Shown one piece after another: positions 1 to 6,984 of a stretch of DNA of 19,617 nucleotides. The DNA is taken from NCBI GenBank assembly GCA_958445065.1, contig CAUCQW010000035.1, forward strand, positions 1 to 19,617. Direction: 5' to 3'. Position 1 is the first letter of the stretch. The number at the start of each line of letters is the position of its first letter. Under the pieces are notes generated by a model. That model saw nothing but the letters and a program-made list of their open reading frames with translations. It made no database searches and had not been told where the DNA came from. The translations under genes and the position numbers were made by a program. This stretch comes from an uncultured Collinsella sp. (GTDB lineage: Bacteria > Actinomycetota > Coriobacteriia > Coriobacteriales > Coriobacteriaceae).

Positions 1-91
1 GGCATCGACCTGCGCCGATGCCCCTAAAGTAGACACACATTTTGTCCTATAAGCCGCAACCTGACCCCAACGAACCAGCCGATTGCGGGCA

Positions 92-122
92 TATAAAAAC
101 CGCCCCCGGAGGAGCGGTTTTG
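92..122 (-). terminator. Rho-independent terminator of the YerC-like gene
   Basis: An 8-bp stem, AAAACCGC at 96-103 pairing with GCGGTTTT at 114-121, lies 24 bases past the stop codon of the minus-strand gene. Read on the minus strand the stem ends in a run of T, as an intrinsic terminator requires. Bases 1-90 to its left hold no gene that I can support. Confidence 0.8.
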
Positions 123-145
123 CACAATTCGTTTTTGTCGCTGGC

Positions 146-445
146 CTACTCGCCATCCTCCAACTTAATGAGGATCTTGCGGTAGCCACCGTACTCGCCG
201 TTCAGCGCCTTTGAAACGCGGCTCACCGTGGTGGACGAAGCGCCGGTACGGGCCTGAACCTCAACATAAGGCTCGCCCTCGTCCAAATAGCGCGCAACCT
301 GCAAACGCTGAGAAAGGTCGCAAATCTCGCGCGGCGTGCAGATATCGGTCAAAAACGCTTGGATATCCTTCTCGTCGTCCAAAAGGCTAAATGCGTGGAC
401 CAGCTGCTTGACATCAGGCTTGTCAAACATGTTCTCGATATTCAT
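146..445 (-). CDS. yerC: YerC/YecD-family TrpR-like transcriptional regulator
   Basis: A 99-residue protein of the TrpR-related YerC/YecD family, which is uniformly about 100 residues long. Helices in the first 60 residues contain the family-typical stretch around ICDLSQRLQVARYL. A helix-turn-helix follows at about 62-85 (TGASSTTVSRVSKAL) and the protein ends in an acidic tail. It should bind DNA in the cytoplasm as a dimer. The family's ligand and targets are poorly known, and similarity to TrpR does not mean that tryptophan is sensed. The start is the ATG at 445, with only a weak purine stretch (GGCGGTGAT) ahead of it. The gene stands alone, with its own terminator downstream and a candidate promoter about 100 bases upstream. 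Family assignment is firm; the regulon is unknown. Confidence 0.9.
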   Translation of the reverse strand: MNIENMFDKPDVKQLVHAFSLLDDEKDIQAFLTDICTPREICDLSQRLQVARYLDEGEPYVEVQARTGASSTTVSRVSKALNGEYGGYRKILIKLEDGE

Positions 446-769
446 CGATCACCGCCAAACCCGCCAAAAGGCATCGAAGTTGATACTGACATCGGGCATC
501 GTTCGCCCGTTCTATGCAATAGGGCAACGCCTGTGGCTTTTGCCCGTAGCAGTGTAGCACACCACCAAACTAAAGCGACAAGACTCTCTGCCAGCGGCGC
601 GTTTTTCAGGACGAACGCCGTTTAGAAACCATATGCGCACGTAAGCTCCACGAATATTTGAGACAATGGGCGCCCAAACACCGCGGCGCGCCCGCGCAAC
701 CATCCAGGTCGCCGCCGTAAGCCGCTTCACGCGACGCCAGCAATCCCGGCGCAAGAAAGGATTCACGCC
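446..769. other. Divergent intergenic region without a gene
   Basis: This 324-base gap separates the minus-strand regulator from the plus-strand membrane protein. It contains a candidate minus-strand promoter at 551-581, and GGGCAA/TTGCCC arms near 522-545 that could form a short hairpin in the regulator's leader. I see no conserved RNA and no convincing coding sequence; open frames crossing it lack ribosome binding sites and family features. No convincing promoter for the plus-strand gene was found. Confidence 0.5.
551..581 (-). promoter_or_regulatory. Candidate promoter of the YerC-like gene
   Basis: On the minus strand there is an extended -10 element, TGC followed by TACACT (551-559), with a possible -35 element TTGTCG at 576-581. 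The 19-base spacer is longer than the ideal 17. It would give a leader of about 100 bases before the start at 445. Called by eye only. Confidence 0.35.
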
Positions 770-1135
770 ATGCGCTTTATGCTTAACTGGCTCTTCACCT
801 CGATCGCCATCGCGATCGCCACGTTCCTCGTCCCCGGTATCCAACCCTTCGGCTTTGCCGAGACCTGGGTCTGCTTTGCCTTTGTGGGACTGTTCCTGAA
901 CATTGTCGATTCGTTCGTCAAACCGTTCCTCACGGTCATCTCGCTGCCGCTCACGATCATTACGCTGGGCATTTTCCAGCTTGTCGTCAACAGCTTTATG
1001 CTTGAGCTCGCGAGCTACCTGTCGGTCAACCTGCTGGGCGTCGGCATCTCCATCGCCAGCTTTGGATCGGCCTTTATGGGCAGCATCCTGGTGTCCATCA
1101 CGCGCAGCATCCTCGACAGCATCGCCGAGGACTAA
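770..1135 (+). CDS. Phage holin family / YvlD-like four-helix membrane protein
   Basis: A 121-residue, very hydrophobic protein with four predicted membrane segments at roughly 3-22, 30-50, 55-80 and 88-112. Residues FVGLFLNIVDSFVKPFLTVIS and the following LPLTIITLGIFQLVVNS are typical of the bacterial family annotated as 'phage holin family protein' (Pfam 4TMS, YvlD-like). Despite the name it is a standalone chromosomal inner-membrane protein, with no phage gene nearby, and its function is unknown. The ATG at 770 is supported by AAGAAAGGA at 753-761, eight bases upstream. A terminator follows the stop, so it looks monocistronic. Confidence 0.88.
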   Translation: MRFMLNWLFTSIAIAIATFLVPGIQPFGFAETWVCFAFVGLFLNIVDSFVKPFLTVISLPLTIITLGIFQLVVNSFMLELASYLSVNLLGVGISIASFGSAFMGSILVSITRSILDSIAED

Positions 1136-1176
1136 AACGGCCATTCCGACCGTGTCCGTCTCAACAGCCCAAAACG

Positions 1177-1216
1177 AAGGCCGCCCATCGCAAAAATGGA
1201 CGGCCTTCTTATTTTT
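1177..1216 (+). terminator. Rho-independent terminator after the holin-like gene
   Basis: AAGGCCG at 1177-1183 pairs with CGGCCTT at 1201-1207, with an additional inner CCAT/ATGG pairing, and is followed by a T-rich run ending in TTTTT at 1212-1216. It lies about 40 bases past the stop at 1135. It may also partly serve the convergent minus-strand gene. Confidence 0.85.
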
Positions 1217-1276
1217 CAAGTCTCAAAGGGCGAGAGAATCTACCATTTCCACCCCGTCCCCAAATGCAGGTGTGGG

Positions 1277-1705
1277 TTAGATGACGTAGTCGTAGCCATG
1301 GTTGGGAGCGACTAGTTGATCGAGCGTCACATCGTCGAGGTAGTCGTTGATGAGCTTGTCCAGGTTCTTCCACACGTCGAGCGTGGGACACTCATCCGAA
1401 CGCGAGCAGCCCTTGCAGTCGCCATCCAGGCAGGCGACCGGCGCCAGACTGCCCTCGGTCAGGCGCAAGATCTCGCCCACCGTGTACTGCTCGGGCGGGC
1501 GCGTGAGCACATAGCCGCCGCCCTTGCCACGCATACCCGAAAGCATGTTGGCGCGCACGAGCGTAGCCAAGATGTTCTCCAGATATTTCTCGGAAATCCC
1601 CTGGCGCGCCGCGATCTCTTTGAGCGGGATGCGACCGGCTGCCTGGTGCTCGGCCAGGTCGACCATAACGCGCAGGGCATATCTGCCCTTAGTAGAAACC
1701 AACAT
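1277..1705 (-). CDS. Rrf2-family regulator (IscR/CymR-like) with four-cysteine cluster
   Basis: A 142-residue Rrf2-family winged-helix regulator. The N-terminus MLVSTKGRYALRVMVDLA and the recognition region with GISEKYLENIL (37-47) and GKGGGYVLTRP (60-70) are family hallmarks. Cysteines at 92, 97, 100 and 106 lie where IscR holds its Fe-S ligands (92, 98, 104 in E. coli IscR), but there are four and the spacing differs. The protein could therefore carry an Fe-S cluster or bind metal; CymR, the cysteine regulator of Firmicutes, has no such cluster to my knowledge. It is divergent from cysK, 253 bases away, which suggests control of cysteine synthesis or Fe-S supply. The ATG at 1705 has AAAGG about 11 bases ahead. 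Family firm, exact role inferred. Confidence 0.92.
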   Translation of the reverse strand: MLVSTKGRYALRVMVDLAEHQAAGRIPLKEIAARQGISEKYLENILATLVRANMLSGMRGKGGGYVLTRPPEQYTVGEILRLTEGSLAPVACLDGDCKGCSRSDECPTLDVWKNLDKLINDYLDDVTLDQLVAPNHGYDYVI

Positions 1706-1822
1706 GTATAGTGCTGCCTTTCGGTCATTTAGTCCGTAGAAATTCTAGCCGAAAAATTTGTTTTGAAAATACCCGTTCCGGTCAAGATGGTTAATCGACT
1801 CGTAATAATCTTCTATTTCCTA

Positions 1823-1851
1823 TTGCGTTACTAGGCTTTACTGTCTACTAT
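1823..1851 (+). promoter_or_regulatory. Candidate cysK promoter
   Basis: TTGCGT at 1823-1828 and TACTAT at 1846-1851 are separated by exactly 17 bases, a good match to a housekeeping promoter. Transcription would start near 1858, leaving a leader of about 100 bases. The arms CCTA and TAGG around the -35 element form a small dyad that could be part of an Rrf2 operator, which is conjecture. Confidence 0.5.
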
Positions 1852-1861
1852 GCTTGCCAAC

Positions 1862-1902
1862 AGCAAAACGAACAACCTATAAGGTTTGTGGGTTTCGTTG
1901 CT
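1862..1902 (+). promoter_or_regulatory. Stem-loop in the cysK 5' leader / possible operator
   Basis: Three nested pairings are visible: 1862-1866 with 1898-1902 (AGCAA/TTGCT), 1869-1872 with 1894-1897 (CGAA/TTCG), and 1874-1878 with 1882-1886 (AACCT/AGGTT). Together they make 14 base pairs, starting about four bases after the predicted transcription start. It could be a stabilising 5' hairpin, a regulatory leader, or a DNA operator for the divergent Rrf2 regulator. No T-run follows, so it is not a terminator. Confidence 0.45.
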
Positions 1903-1958
1903 ACACACACCGTAAAACCACACGGTATCCAGTCATTTGAACACTTTGGAGGTTCATC

Positions 1959-2897
1959 ATGAGCAAGGTTTACGCGTCCATCGATCAGCTTATCGGCCAC
2001 ACCCCGCTCCTGGAGCTCACTCACTTTGAGGCCGATGAGGACCTCAAGGCCCGCGTGCTCGTCAAGCTGGAATACTTCAACCCCGCCGGGTCCGTCAAAG
2101 ACCGCGTCGCCAAGAACATGATCGACGAGGCCGAGAAGGCCGGCAAGCTCGTGCGCGGCGGCGGCTACACCATCATCGAGCCCACGAGCGGCAACACCGG
2201 CGTCGGCATCGCCTCGGTGGCGGCGGCTCGCGGCTACAAGGTGATCATTACCATGCCCGAGACCATGTCCGTCGAGCGCCGCAAGCTTATGCAGGCATAT
2301 GGCGCACAGCTCGTGCTCACCGACGGCTCCAAGGGCATGAAGGGCGCCATCGCCAAGGCCGAGGAACTGCAGAAGGAGACCCCCAACAGCATTATCGCCG
2401 GCCAGTTTGTGAACCCCGCCAACCCCGCCATCCACAAGGCCACGACCGGCCCCGAGATCTGGGATGACACCGACGGCAAGGTCGACATCTTCGTCGCCGG
2501 CGTCGGCACCGGCGGCACCGTGACCGGCGTGGGCGAGTTCCTCAAGGAACAAAACCCCGAGATTCAGGTCGTCGCCGTCGAGCCCGCCACCTCCCCGGTG
2601 CTCTCCAAGGGCCAGGCCGGCCCGCACAAGATCCAGGGTATCGGCGCCGGCTTTGTGCCCGACGTCCTCGACACCCAAGTCTACGACGAAATCATCCCCG
2701 TCGAGAACGACGACGCCTTTGCCACCGGCCGCGCCGTGGGCCACAAGGAGGGCGTGCTCGTGGGCATTTCGTCCGGCGCCGCCGTGTGGGCCGCGCTGCA
2801 GCTGGCCAAGCGCCCCGAGAACGAGGGCAAGACCATCGTGGCCCTGCTTGCCGACACCGGCGAGCGCTACCTGTCCACGGCGCTCTTCCAGGACTAG
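1959..2897 (+). CDS. cysK: Cysteine synthase (O-acetylserine sulfhydrylase)
   Basis: A 312-residue PLP enzyme, close to the usual CysK length, that makes cysteine from O-acetylserine and sulfide in the cytoplasm. The PLP lysine is K47 in NPAGSVKDR. The substrate-binding loop TSGNTG lies at 76-81, the phosphate-binding loop GVGTGGT at 181-187, and the cofactor-ring serine in GISSGAA at about 271-272. The C-terminus [10 protein letters not shown] is also characteristic. The ATG at 1959 is preceded by GGAGG (1948-1952) at ideal spacing. No serine acetyltransferase gene lies beside it, so O-acetylserine must come from elsewhere. Control by the divergent Rrf2 regulator is likely. Cystathionine beta-synthase or OASS-B activity cannot be excluded, but the motifs favour CysK. 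Confidence 0.96.
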   Translation: MSKVYASIDQLIGHTPLLELTHFEADEDLKARVLVKLEYFNPAGSVKDRVAKNMIDEAEKAGKLVRGGGYTIIEPTSGNTGVGIASVAAARGYKVIITMPETMSVERRKLMQAYGAQLVLTDGSKGMKGAIAKAEELQKETPNSIIAGQFVNPANPAIHKATTGPEIWDDTDGKVDIFVAGVGTGGTVTGVGEFLKEQNPEIQVVAVEPATSPVLSKGQAGPHKIQGIGAGFVPDVLDTQVYDEIIPVENDDAFATGRAVGHKEGVLVGISSGAAVWAALQLAKRPENEGKTIVALLADTGERYLSTALFQD

Positions 2898-2999
2898 GGC
2901 CTGTCGCCCATAGGTTGAGCCCACGGACGAGCCGGTCTCCTCTCTCCCGGCAGTCCGAGCCCATCCAATCAGGGTGTCCCACGAGACGCCCGAACTTGC

Positions 3000-3005
3000 T
3001 ACAAT
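3000..3005 (+). promoter_or_regulatory. Possible -10 element for mnmA
   Basis: TACAAT at 3000-3005, preceded by TTGC, resembles a -10 box. The -35 region about 17 bases upstream shows no good match. Transcription from it would begin near 3012, inside the terminator-like hairpin. The same hexamer stands ahead of ygiQ at 9250-9255. Confidence 0.35.
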
Positions 3006-3009
3006 GTCT

Positions 3010-3048
3010 GCGGCGCGGAACCAGCCTCCCGCGCCGCTTTTCTTTTTT
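3010..3048 (+). terminator. Strong rho-independent terminator between cysK and mnmA
   Basis: A perfect 9-bp all-GC stem, GCGGCGCGG at 3010-3018 with CCGCGCCGC at 3029-3037, is followed by TTTTCTTTTTT at 3038-3048. It should end cysK transcription. It lies only 29 bases before the mnmA start codon, leaving no room for a promoter between them. Confidence 0.85.
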
Positions 3049-3077
3049 GGCCACATGCCACCAAGGAGAACCTCCCC

Positions 3078-4178
3078 ATGCACAACAAGCGCGTGCTCGT
3101 CGCCATGAGCGGCGGCGTCGATTCCAGCGTGACCGCGTACCTGCTCAAAAGCCAGGGCTACGAATGCGTCGGCGCCACCATGCGCCTCACCTGCCCCGCG
3201 CCCGATCCCGCCACGGACATGAGTAAGGTCGACCGCGACATCGCCGATGCGAAGGCCGTCGCCGAGCGTCTGGGGATACCCCACCATGTGCTCGACTTGC
3301 AGCAGACCTTCGACCACAGCGTTATCGAGCGCTTTGTGAACGCCTACCAGGAGGGGCTGACGCCCAACCCGTGCATCATCTGCAACCGCCACATAAAGTT
3401 TGGCGCGTTGCTCGGTGCGGCGCTGGACATGGGCTGCGACTACATCGCAACGGGTCATTACGCCAAAACAAGCCAGACAGTAGACGGCACCTGGCAGCTG
3501 CATCGCGGCGAAGATCCCAAAAAGGACCAGAGCTACTTTTTATATTCGCTTACGCAGGAGCGCCTGGCGCACACGATCTTTCCGCTGGCAGGCCTAGACA
3601 AAGAGCGCGACGTGCGCCGCATAGCCGCCGAGCAAGGCTTTACCAACGCCCAGAAGGCCGAAAGCGAGGACATCTGCTTTATTCCAGACGGTGACTACGC
3701 GGGCTATATCGAGCGCCGCTGCGGACATCCCGCTGCACCGGGCGACATTGTGTGGCGCGACGGCAGCGTGGTCGGACGCCATAACGGCGCGTTGCGCTAT
3801 ACCATCGGCCAGCGCAAGGGCTTGGGCGTCGCGATGGCGCATCCCGTGTATGTGACGGGCGTCGATGCCGCCAACAACACCGTGCATCTGGGCGAGGCCG
3901 AGGACCTAACGGCCACAGCACTCACGGCCGACGACTGGATCTGGAGCGCCCCTGCCGACCGCATGGAGGCAGAACTCGATGCCGGCGGCATTCGCGTGGG
4001 CGCCAAGTACCGTTACCGTCAGAAAGACCAAGCAGCGACCCTTACGCGCGGCGAAGACGGGCAAATGCTGCTGACTTTTGACGAGCCGCAGCGAGCCATC
4101 GCCCCCGGCCAGGCTGTCGTCGTCTACCGCGGCGACGTCGTCCTCGGCGGCGGCACCGTTACTGCCGCCATCAAGTAG
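3078..4178 (+). CDS. mnmA: tRNA-specific 2-thiouridylase MnmA
   Basis: A 366-residue enzyme of normal family length that thiolates uridine 34 in Lys, Glu and Gln tRNAs, using ATP and sulfur relayed from a cysteine desulfurase. The PP-loop SGGVDSS is at 11-17. The catalytic cysteine is C102 in NPCIICNRHIKFG and the second active-site cysteine is C200 in ESEDICFIPDGDY, matching C102 and C199 of the E. coli enzyme. ATGHYAKT, KDQSYFLY and YTIGQRKGL are further family blocks. The ATG at 3078 follows AAGGAG at 3063-3068. It sits 180 bases after cysK, a second sulfur gene, but a strong terminator separates them. It converges on the HTH-kinase gene with an eight-base gap and no terminator in between. 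Confidence 0.97.
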   Translation: MHNKRVLVAMSGGVDSSVTAYLLKSQGYECVGATMRLTCPAPDPATDMSKVDRDIADAKAVAERLGIPHHVLDLQQTFDHSVIERFVNAYQEGLTPNPCIICNRHIKFGALLGAALDMGCDYIATGHYAKTSQTVDGTWQLHRGEDPKKDQSYFLYSLTQERLAHTIFPLAGLDKERDVRRIAAEQGFTNAQKAESEDICFIPDGDYAGYIERRCGHPAAPGDIVWRDGSVVGRHNGALRYTIGQRKGLGVAMAHPVYVTGVDAANNTVHLGEAEDLTATALTADDWIWSAPADRMEAELDAGGIRVGAKYRYRQKDQAATLTRGEDGQMLLTFDEPQRAIAPGQAVVVYRGDVVLGGGTVTAAIK

Positions 4179-4186
4179 CCGCGGGA

Positions 4187-5560
4187 TTATCGCCGCACGT
4201 GTCGAAGCACTCCAACAGCAGCATTCACCTCGATAACGCGACGCTCCAGGCCGCGGCGAATGGACTCGAGCCGACCCTCCGCCGTGGCCCACTTGCTCTG
4301 CGAAAGAATCATTATCGCTTCATCAACAAATCCGTTGAGCCGCGATGAGTCGAACCAATCGAGCGAGTCCGCAAGCGCCAGTTGGACGGAAGGATTGGGT
4401 CCAAACGGCTTAGCGGCAAACCCAAACTCCCCAGCTGCGAGCACAGCAGTTGGCACGTTATACCACAGACAGTTGCCGCTATCGAACAGCGGTGCATGCC
4501 TTATCTCCAAGGTATCGACATTGCGGATGATGCCGAAGTTTCGCCAATGGCGATCGCTGTTGGCCAAAAGGGCGTCGCAAACGATCATCTGCGACATAGA
4601 CCTTCTCACGGCAACCTCGTCTGCTCCATGCTTACCAAGGAAGCGGCAGTACCGGTCGTACGTCGAGTTTCCTCGCTGGCCGCCAAGGGCGTTCTTAACG
4701 TAAACAGCCGGAACATATTCCTCGCGGCCGTCAAGAAAGTCGTCGCACAGACACACAGGGCCATCGAACATCCGCTCAACCGCATAAGGAACAAACTCAC
4801 CCTCTGACAGCAAGCGACGATGTAGAGCCGTTGCAACCGCCTCGTTAAAGGGACGTTGATCGTCCATGCCGCATCCCTTGACCAGAACGCGAACGCCGTT
4901 GCGAATCATCCACGATTTAGGGAGCTCACCCTCGGACGTGTTATCCGGATTTTTAAGACCGATGCCTTCCAACCAACCCGAACGCTCTTCGGGCGCCGAT
5001 CGCTCAAATTCGTTCTCGAAGTAATTGAGGTTTCGCCATTCGAGCCCGTCGCATTCTGCCGGCCGCAGCCAATAGCAATCCGAAAGCGAGAGGCCCAGGC
5101 ACTGAACCGGCACCTCAACGCCGTTGACAATCCCTAGCTCGCGGTAGCGCGAGATAAGCCCAGGGCGAACATCGGGCACCGACCGATGCCCCCACCACGC
5201 GTTGAGCTCCCGCTTATTCACCGTTGGAGAAGAACTCGAGCATGTGCCAAACGGCATTCGTTGCGCATCGAGGACCTCGGCGATTTCGAAGGGAAACTCG
5301 CGCGTCGGATCAAATGAGACATGCGCGACCTCATGGTCGGCCGACATCAGCGTAAACTTGCGTCCCACATCGGCTGCAGGACGGCGCCCTCGTTTGCGGA
5401 CCTTTTGATAGGCGATCGCAGAATTGTACTCGACCATCTTCCGACCGCCCACAATATCGCACGCAAGCGTCCCCGATGCGGCAAGTTGCGATATGCGGGC
5501 TTTTGTAACGCCCAGCAAGCGGGCCGCATCACCCATAGACAAGTACTCAGATGTATTCAT
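4187..5560 (-). CDS. Helix-turn-helix / HipA-like kinase fusion protein
   Basis: A 457-residue protein with two parts. Residues about 1-50 form an excisionase/MerR-like helix-turn-helix (DAARLLGVTKARISQLAASG). The C-terminal half resembles HipA or CtkA protein kinases: a candidate ATP lysine in VLVKGCG (about K228), an acidic partner in FNEAVA (E240), the catalytic loop NSDRHWRNFG (D336, N341) and the metal-binding APLFDSG (D360). I infer Ser/Thr kinase activity with built-in DNA binding, like HipB and HipA in one chain. No separate HipB partner is present. A GTG at 5572 and an ATG at 5569 also exist, but GAGGTGAT, an extended Shine-Dalgarno match at 5568-5575, fits the ATG at 5560 with seven-base spacing. 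GC content looks lower by eye than in neighbours, hinting at transfer. The middle region (about 70-215) is unrecognised. Confidence 0.75.
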   Translation of the reverse strand: MNTSEYLSMGDAARLLGVTKARISQLAASGTLACDIVGGRKMVEYNSAIAYQKVRKRGRRPAADVGRKFTLMSADHEVAHVSFDPTREFPFEIAEVLDAQRMPFGTCSSSSPTVNKRELNAWWGHRSVPDVRPGLISRYRELGIVNGVEVPVQCLGLSLSDCYWLRPAECDGLEWRNLNYFENEFERSAPEERSGWLEGIGLKNPDNTSEGELPKSWMIRNGVRVLVKGCGMDDQRPFNEAVATALHRRLLSEGEFVPYAVERMFDGPVCLCDDFLDGREEYVPAVYVKNALGGQRGNSTYDRYCRFLGKHGADEVAVRRSMSQMIVCDALLANSDRHWRNFGIIRNVDTLEIRHAPLFDSGNCLWYNVPTAVLAAGEFGFAAKPFGPNPSVQLALADSLDWFDSSRLNGFVDEAIMILSQSKWATAEGRLESIRRGLERRVIEVNAAVGVLRHVRR

Positions 5561-5639
5561 ATGCCGCATCACCTCGTTAAGTATTCCAAACGTAAAGTTA
5601 ATTAGTTACATACAGCATAATACTAAACAGACTGAAGCG

Positions 5640-5665
5640 AAAAAAGGCCCGAGCAATCGGGCCTT
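5640..5665 (-). terminator. Rho-independent terminator of the M42 peptidase gene
   Basis: A perfect 9-bp stem, AAGGCCCGA at 5644-5652 with TCGGGCCTT at 5657-5665, has a four-base loop. On the minus strand it is followed by a run of T (complement of 5640-5645). It lies 35 bases beyond the stop codon of the peptidase gene. Confidence 0.9.
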
Positions 5666-5700
5666 AGAGCAATTGGTCAGCCGAGTCGCAAGCTGCTCCT

Positions 5701-6729
5701 CTAGCGTTGTACGTAGGCGCGGACCAGCTCGTAGGTATTGCGCACGCCGTCGATGTGGCTGCGCTCGTAGTTGTGGCTCGCGTACACGCCGGGGCCGATC
5801 AGACCATGGCGAATGTCGTAGCCGGCCGAGAGCGTGGCCTCAACGTCCGAGCCGTAATGCGGGTACACGTCGATGGCGTAATCGAGCTCAAGCTCGCGCG
5901 CGATATTGGACAGCGTGGTCACCAGATCGTAGTTGTAGGGGCCGCCCGAATCCTTGGCGCAAATCGACACCATGCGCTCGGTGCAGCCCAGGTCGTCGCC
6001 CACGCAGCCCATGTCCACGCTGATCATCTCGCGCGTGTCGGCCGGCACAAAGGCACCGCCATGGCCGACCTCCTCGTACACGGTAAAGAGCAGCGAAACC
6101 TTACGCGAAAGCGTCACCTCGCCAGCGGCGACGGCGCGGGCGAGACCCAGTAGAATCGCCGCGGACAGCTTGTCGTCAAGGAAGCGACTCTTGATGTAGC
6201 CGCTCTCCGTCACCGTGGTACGCGGATCCATAGCGATGATGTCGCCGGTCTGAATGCCCAGCTCAAGCACATCGTCCTTGCTGTCGACATTCTCATCGAG
6301 CAGGATTTCCATGTTCTTCTCGAGGGTCTTGACCGGCTCGTCGGCCACATGCGCCGAAGGCTCGGTATTGAGGACCACGCCCGTGTACACATTGCCGTCG
6401 CGCGTGTAGACGGTGCAGTTCTCGCCATCGGCCGTAGACCACTGATGCCCACCAAGCGTCGTGGGACGCAGGCGACCATTGTCCTTAATGGAGCGCACCA
6501 TGGCGCCCAGGGTATCGACATGGCTCGCCAACACAAGCGGCTCACCCTCGCCGCCAAGCTCAACCAGCACGTTGCCCTTATTGGAACGCTCGGGGCCAAA
6601 GCCCATATCGCGCAACGTTTCCATTAGATAATCAGTCGCCGCACGGGTATAGCCCGTAGGCGAAGCAATCGAGGTAAGCGTCTTCAACTGGTCAGTAATA
6701 TAGGAGAGCGTAGAATCCATCTTGGACAC
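5701..6729 (-). CDS. M42-family metallo-aminopeptidase
   Basis: A 342-residue M42 (FrvX/glutamyl aminopeptidase/TET-like) dizinc aminopeptidase that trims small peptides in the cytoplasm. Metal and catalytic residues in order: H70 and D72 in ASHVDTLG, the bridging aspartate in FLDDKLSAA (about D185), E219 and E220 in VYEEVGHGG, D239 in SVDMG, and H325 near the C-terminus in YERSH. All expected residues are present and the length is normal. I chose the GTG at 6729 because AAAGGG (6738-6743) lies eight bases upstream. The ATG at 6720 would be 17 bases away from that site, and the longer frame to 6786 has no ribosome binding site. The gene appears to stand alone, with a terminator behind it. Substrate preference cannot be told from sequence. 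Confidence 0.92.
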   Translation of the reverse strand: MSKMDSTLSYITDQLKTLTSIASPTGYTRAATDYLMETLRDMGFGPERSNKGNVLVELGGEGEPLVLASHVDTLGAMVRSIKDNGRLRPTTLGGHQWSTADGENCTVYTRDGNVYTGVVLNTEPSAHVADEPVKTLEKNMEILLDENVDSKDDVLELGIQTGDIIAMDPRTTVTESGYIKSRFLDDKLSAAILLGLARAVAAGEVTLSRKVSLLFTVYEEVGHGGAFVPADTREMISVDMGCVGDDLGCTERMVSICAKDSGGPYNYDLVTTLSNIARELELDYAIDVYPHYGSDVEATLSAGYDIRHGLIGPGVYASHNYERSHIDGVRNTYELVRAYVQR

Positions 6730-6849
6730 CAAAGTCACCCTTTCATATCGAATTAAACCCACAGCAACAATACCACCGCGAGCCATCTTTTTTACCTAGC
6801 GAGATGATCCATCGAGCTCCCCAGAACTGCGCCCGCCACGATAACGAGC

Positions 6850-6977
6850 CGGCGGGCCCCGCCCGTTAGCCCCAGAATCTTTCCGCAGGACAGAAGGAGG
6901 TCCCGCCGCACGTAGTGCGCAGCGGGGCCTCCGACATGTCCGAGGACGATTCTGGGGCTAACGGGCGGGGCCCGCCG
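6850..6977. repeat. 128-bp nested palindromic element (51 base pairs)
   Basis: Perfect 30-base arms at 6850-6879 and 6948-6977 enclose a second set of stems: GGACA 6888-6892 with TGTCC 6937-6941, an 11-bp stem 6896-6906 with 6922-6932 (one T-G pair), and CGCAC 6907-6911 with GTGCG 6915-6919 closing a GTA loop. The element begins seven bases beyond the alcohol dehydrogenase stop codon. It lacks a T-run, so it is not an ordinary terminator. It may be a repetitive extragenic palindrome, a non-autonomous transposon remnant, or a structured 3' RNA. I found no second copy in the window. Confidence 0.85.
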
Positions 6978-6984
6978 AACCAGG

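Noticed and set aside
1..22. Inverted repeat GGCATCG / CGATGCC at the left edge
   Set aside because: A 7-bp hairpin without a T-run and at the window border; too little context to call a terminator or operator.
770..1135. Prophage marker because of the 'phage holin' family name
   Set aside because: This family is widespread in chromosomes as a standalone membrane protein and no other phage gene is present.
1848..3503. Long open frame on the minus strand across cysK and the start of mnmA
   Set aside because: It is antisense to two clearly recognisable genes, rich in Gly, Ala, His and Val as expected for a GC-rich shadow, and shows no family motif or ribosome binding site.
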